Shown here one piece after another: positions 60,837 through 64,000 of a DNA stretch of 64,000 nucleotides. The first letter of the stretch is position 1; each line of letters starts with the position of its first letter. The notes beneath the pieces are model-generated. The model saw nothing but the letters and a program-made list of their open reading frames with translations, had not been told where the DNA came from and did no database searches. Position numbers and translations under genes: made by a program. The DNA comes from Sambucus nigra (lineage: Eukaryota; Streptophyta; Magnoliopsida; Dipsacales; Adoxaceae). The stretch covers positions 633,334,585 to 633,398,584 of the forward strand of contig OX422210.1 of NCBI GenBank assembly GCA_949130495.1, read 5' to 3'.

Positions 60837-63800
60837 TGTGAAACATTACAAAATTTGATCAACTCTAATATAAAAATCACGGGAATAAAAAACATTTGGT
60901 AACATCCTCACCATAACAAAATAACTAAAACCAAACAAATAATAAAAAAGATAATGAAGTATTGAATATCACAATTCCAACTCTAATACCAATCACTGCT
61001 AATACAAGTAAACCAACACTGGAATATAAACTGTATCTCATACAAATATCTTAATACAAAAACCATATATACGAGATGATTAAAACTAAAAGTACAATAA
61101 GAGGATGAGCTACAATTTATCAACTCTTACAACCTAGGAGTAATGAATGTAATATTTCTAGAGATGCTCTTCTAACAAACCCGATATACAAGAACCACTG
61201 CAGCCTAAGACCTATGAAAACATATATAATAACAACGTAAACAACAAGTCCATGTAGAATAAAATTATAACTGAATCTGGGCCACATTATAGATACACAC
61301 CTTCCTCCCATATTTTAGTGGATTTTAAGTTATTAGTTACCTAACCCAACAACCTAAAATAACTTGCGGTTCTAATTTTTGAACCCATATGTAGCCCATG
61401 TGATTAAAGTTTCAACTCATCATTCTTTAATCTTTACCATTGTAACATTAGGATAATCTCTTTCATTATAAATCACATAAAGTATAAAGGTATCAAACCT
61501 AAGGTAAGTCTCAGTAAAATAACAAGCTTATATCTCAAGTCTATCCATACTAGGCTATCTCATGCCAATAATGCAATATACACATCTCTAGTATAAGTAA
61601 TACACAAATCTACGTCATAAGTATGTAGGTAGGCATCCCTATTATAAGTTATATACATATTTAATACAACCCATAAACCGATACAACTATTTAGAGTACC
61701 ACAACACATAATTGCAGAAGCTAGGATAAAGATAATCTTTATGTCTAACATCCTTACATAGATACAGTCCCTTACAAGTACTAGTAAATAGGCTTCTCAC
61801 ACGCCTGCACATAATGAAGGCCTATCACTATCAGTTTCGAGGATCACTCGTGTGTACTAGGAATAGTCTTAGGTTTTCCTAAACCTAAGACCCATCATAT
61901 TCAATGGATAAATCGATACGCCTACATTTCATACATATAGCCTACCATACCCAAGTCTATACGATGAACTCTCTCTATGAAACAATCTCGGTACATAGAT
62001 ACCTAGAAGTAGTACCCAAGTGTAAAATGACTATGGATTACTAGTCTACTCACCGAGGCACCATCACGATCGACATCACATATGAATCTTAATGGAATCC
62101 CTCCTAGTATTATCACTATGAGCACTCACGCATGGTATACATTGCACATAAAGCATCCAGTCAAATATAACCCTCGGTAATGGGTTGAATTAAATTATAT
62201 ATATACATGCCAACCCAATGCTACCGGGTCGTATTTACACCCCTCACTAATGAGTTAAATCAACATAAACACAGATATAGACTCATCACTACAAGATCAT
62301 CCATAGTAATCCAAACTAATAAAAGGTAATACATGTGTTACCTTATCTGAATTTATATTTTATTAGCCCTACTTCCCAAGACCTTCCAAAATCTATTTAT
62401 AGTCTCACACAACTTCTACTATAAATACGCTTAATAGCTATATTCAATCTCATAATCTCATACCAATCTCTCGAGACTACAAGTCTAGGTGTCAATCCAC
62501 ACCTAATTTGTATAAACACATCTAATATACTAATTACCCATTGTCTAGGGTTTTGACTAATTTATATTCTCCTCCTAAAAAGGATAAACACCTCACTAGT
62601 GCATAAAAATTATCCCTTAATGGACCGAACAAAAAGACCAATTCTCTAAGCTTCCTAAGTCCAATGTAACAACTCGTCCAACTCTTGGATTTACAACTAA
62701 CACATCATACATAATTTGACCCCTTACGAACCAACCGAGGAAAAAATAACCAACTATCCCAAACAACAAAATCCAAACTTCAAAATTTAGAATTCCCTCA
62801 ATTCTACAAGTATAAAAAACCTAAAGGCCAAAATATCCTAGACTTAACCCCCAAACCCAATAATTTAACCAAATAAATAAAATCCTACACTTGGCCAAAC
62901 TTGGAACTGTTGATCAATCGATGGTCCGGGGTCGATCGGTCGGCTATCCCAGAGAAATGACACTTCCTTATTATGGGATTCATCTTCTTCAAACCCCACT
63001 TTATCTCTCTCAACTTCCATTAATGAAATGAAAAGCTTCATCCAAGACCCCAACCAACATCCAAATGATAAAACCACATCATATAAACAACTGGAATCTA
63101 TTTTTAACATCAAATCCTAAATCTTCATCAATATTAAAAAAAAAAACAATTTCCCATTCAAGAACCCTAGATTTATCAATTTCATCAATTTACTATTAAA
63201 TTCAAAGTATTAATACATATAATCAGAGGAGTTTTAATTAATTTATAATATAAAACATATTAAAATCATTTTCTAACAATTTCAATTCCAATTCATGAGA
63301 GAATCAATCAAATTAAGAAGTAATATAACCTAATTACTATCTTTATTAGGTTGATACGAAATTAATCAATATAAATTATTCAATTAAGATTTAGGACATG
63401 ATTATATTGAGATTTCAATGAATATATATAATCTTAACACATGAAATCATAATCAATTAGATATGAACTCGCCTTAACTAGTTTTGTGGAGAAAACCATG
63501 CTAACCAAATTCCTTCTCTTCTCTTCAAGTTCCTTATATCTCTCTCAGGAACTTCCCCAGTTTTGTTATGTGACATATGAGATCCCAAAAGGACTCATTA
63601 AAGCCATTAATCCACGAAATTGAGCTTGGGACCTAAATGGGCCTCGCCTAAAAGAGTTCAAAATTACCTCCAAATGACTTAAAACATTAACCAAACACGA
63701 TATCCATCTAATAGGCTTAAAACCAAACATTTTTAGATAATATCAAACATTATACGTGTCCCAAAAGTCCAATACAAAATATACCCAAAACAAATAACTA

Positions 63801-64000
63801 ATAACTCAGTTATTTAGTAATTAATCGATACGAGTCCAAATATTAATTTATTTAATTAATTAATTACCGTGTCTTAAATACGATTTTAAATCCGAATTAA
63901 ATAACAAAAAAAATGTAAATAGTGACGTCTCCAGTCATGACGAGCACACATAATTAATTTTATTCAATTTAATAATTCACAGAAAATACGTGGTATTACA
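60837..64000 (-). repeat. Chromovirus-type LTR, third subfamily, minus strand
   Basis: The last bases of the window read, on the minus strand, TGTAATACCACGTATTTTCT, nearly the start of LARD-like B LTRs. The left edge reads TGTGAAACATTAC at 60837, like TGTGATACCCC at 20054. Length 3,164 bp fits an LTR of these families, and it has a TCGATCGG cluster at 62911-62943. At the left edge the neighbour is the 120-bp array, not a primer site, so this is a 3' LTR or a solo LTR. No coding is seen in it. Confidence 0.7.

Overview
This window looks like plant nuclear DNA from a repeat-rich, probably pericentromeric, region. I find no convincing host protein gene, rRNA or tRNA. Almost every stretch that can be named belongs to LTR retrotransposons nested in each other, plus one small DNA transposon. 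The diagnostics are plant-type Ty3/gypsy polyproteins with a second RNase H (Tat clade), initiator-Met-tRNA primer sites (TGGTATCAGAGC), chromovirus-style LTR starts (TGTAATACCCCG) and a hAT MITE. The species cannot be named from the sequence.

Layout. (1) 1-12107: a nearly complete, young Tat-clade element on the minus strand, GC-richer than its surroundings. Its 3' LTR is cut by the window start. A plus-strand multi-exon antisense gene of the Transposase_28 (PF04195) type lies at 919-3681, a 99-bp minisatellite at 3870-4430, pol at 4570-8611, a hAT MITE at 8620-9196, gag at 9205-11102 and the 5' LTR at 11286-12107. It carries stops, a frameshift and two lost catalytic aspartates. (2) About 12108-39300: an old, badly decayed second Tat-like element, also minus. 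From left to right it holds an unrecognised plus-strand gene remnant (14228-17874), a repeat pair (18505-18744), an integrase remnant (19310-20053), a 10-kb chromovirus-type element inserted with a perfect 5-bp target duplication (20054-30099), second RNase H and integrase zinc-finger remnants (30100-30971), an LTR-like insertion (30972-32095), RNase H and RT remnants (32096-32875), a non-autonomous LTR element (32876-36797), then RT and protease remnants (36798-39290). (3) About 39420-44275: fragments of old chromovirus-like LTRs. (4) 44424-60836: a third Tat-like element, again minus, seen only from its 3' LTR through its plus-strand antisense gene and 3' tandem repeats. It is split by a young compound element, LTR-internal-LTR-partial internal-partial LTR (46327-58500), flanked by CAAAG on both sides. 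(5) 60837-64000: one more chromovirus-type LTR, minus, whose outer start falls on the last base of the window.

How it fits together. All three Tat elements share one orientation and one plan: LTR, plus-strand antisense gene, tandem repeats, then pol on the opposite strand. Chromovirus-type elements with 3-kb LTRs and decayed internal regions have inserted repeatedly into them. The young compound element has LTRs under 1% diverged but almost no readable coding sequence, so it was probably mobilised in trans. All homology calls come from reading the sequence by eye; no database search was run.
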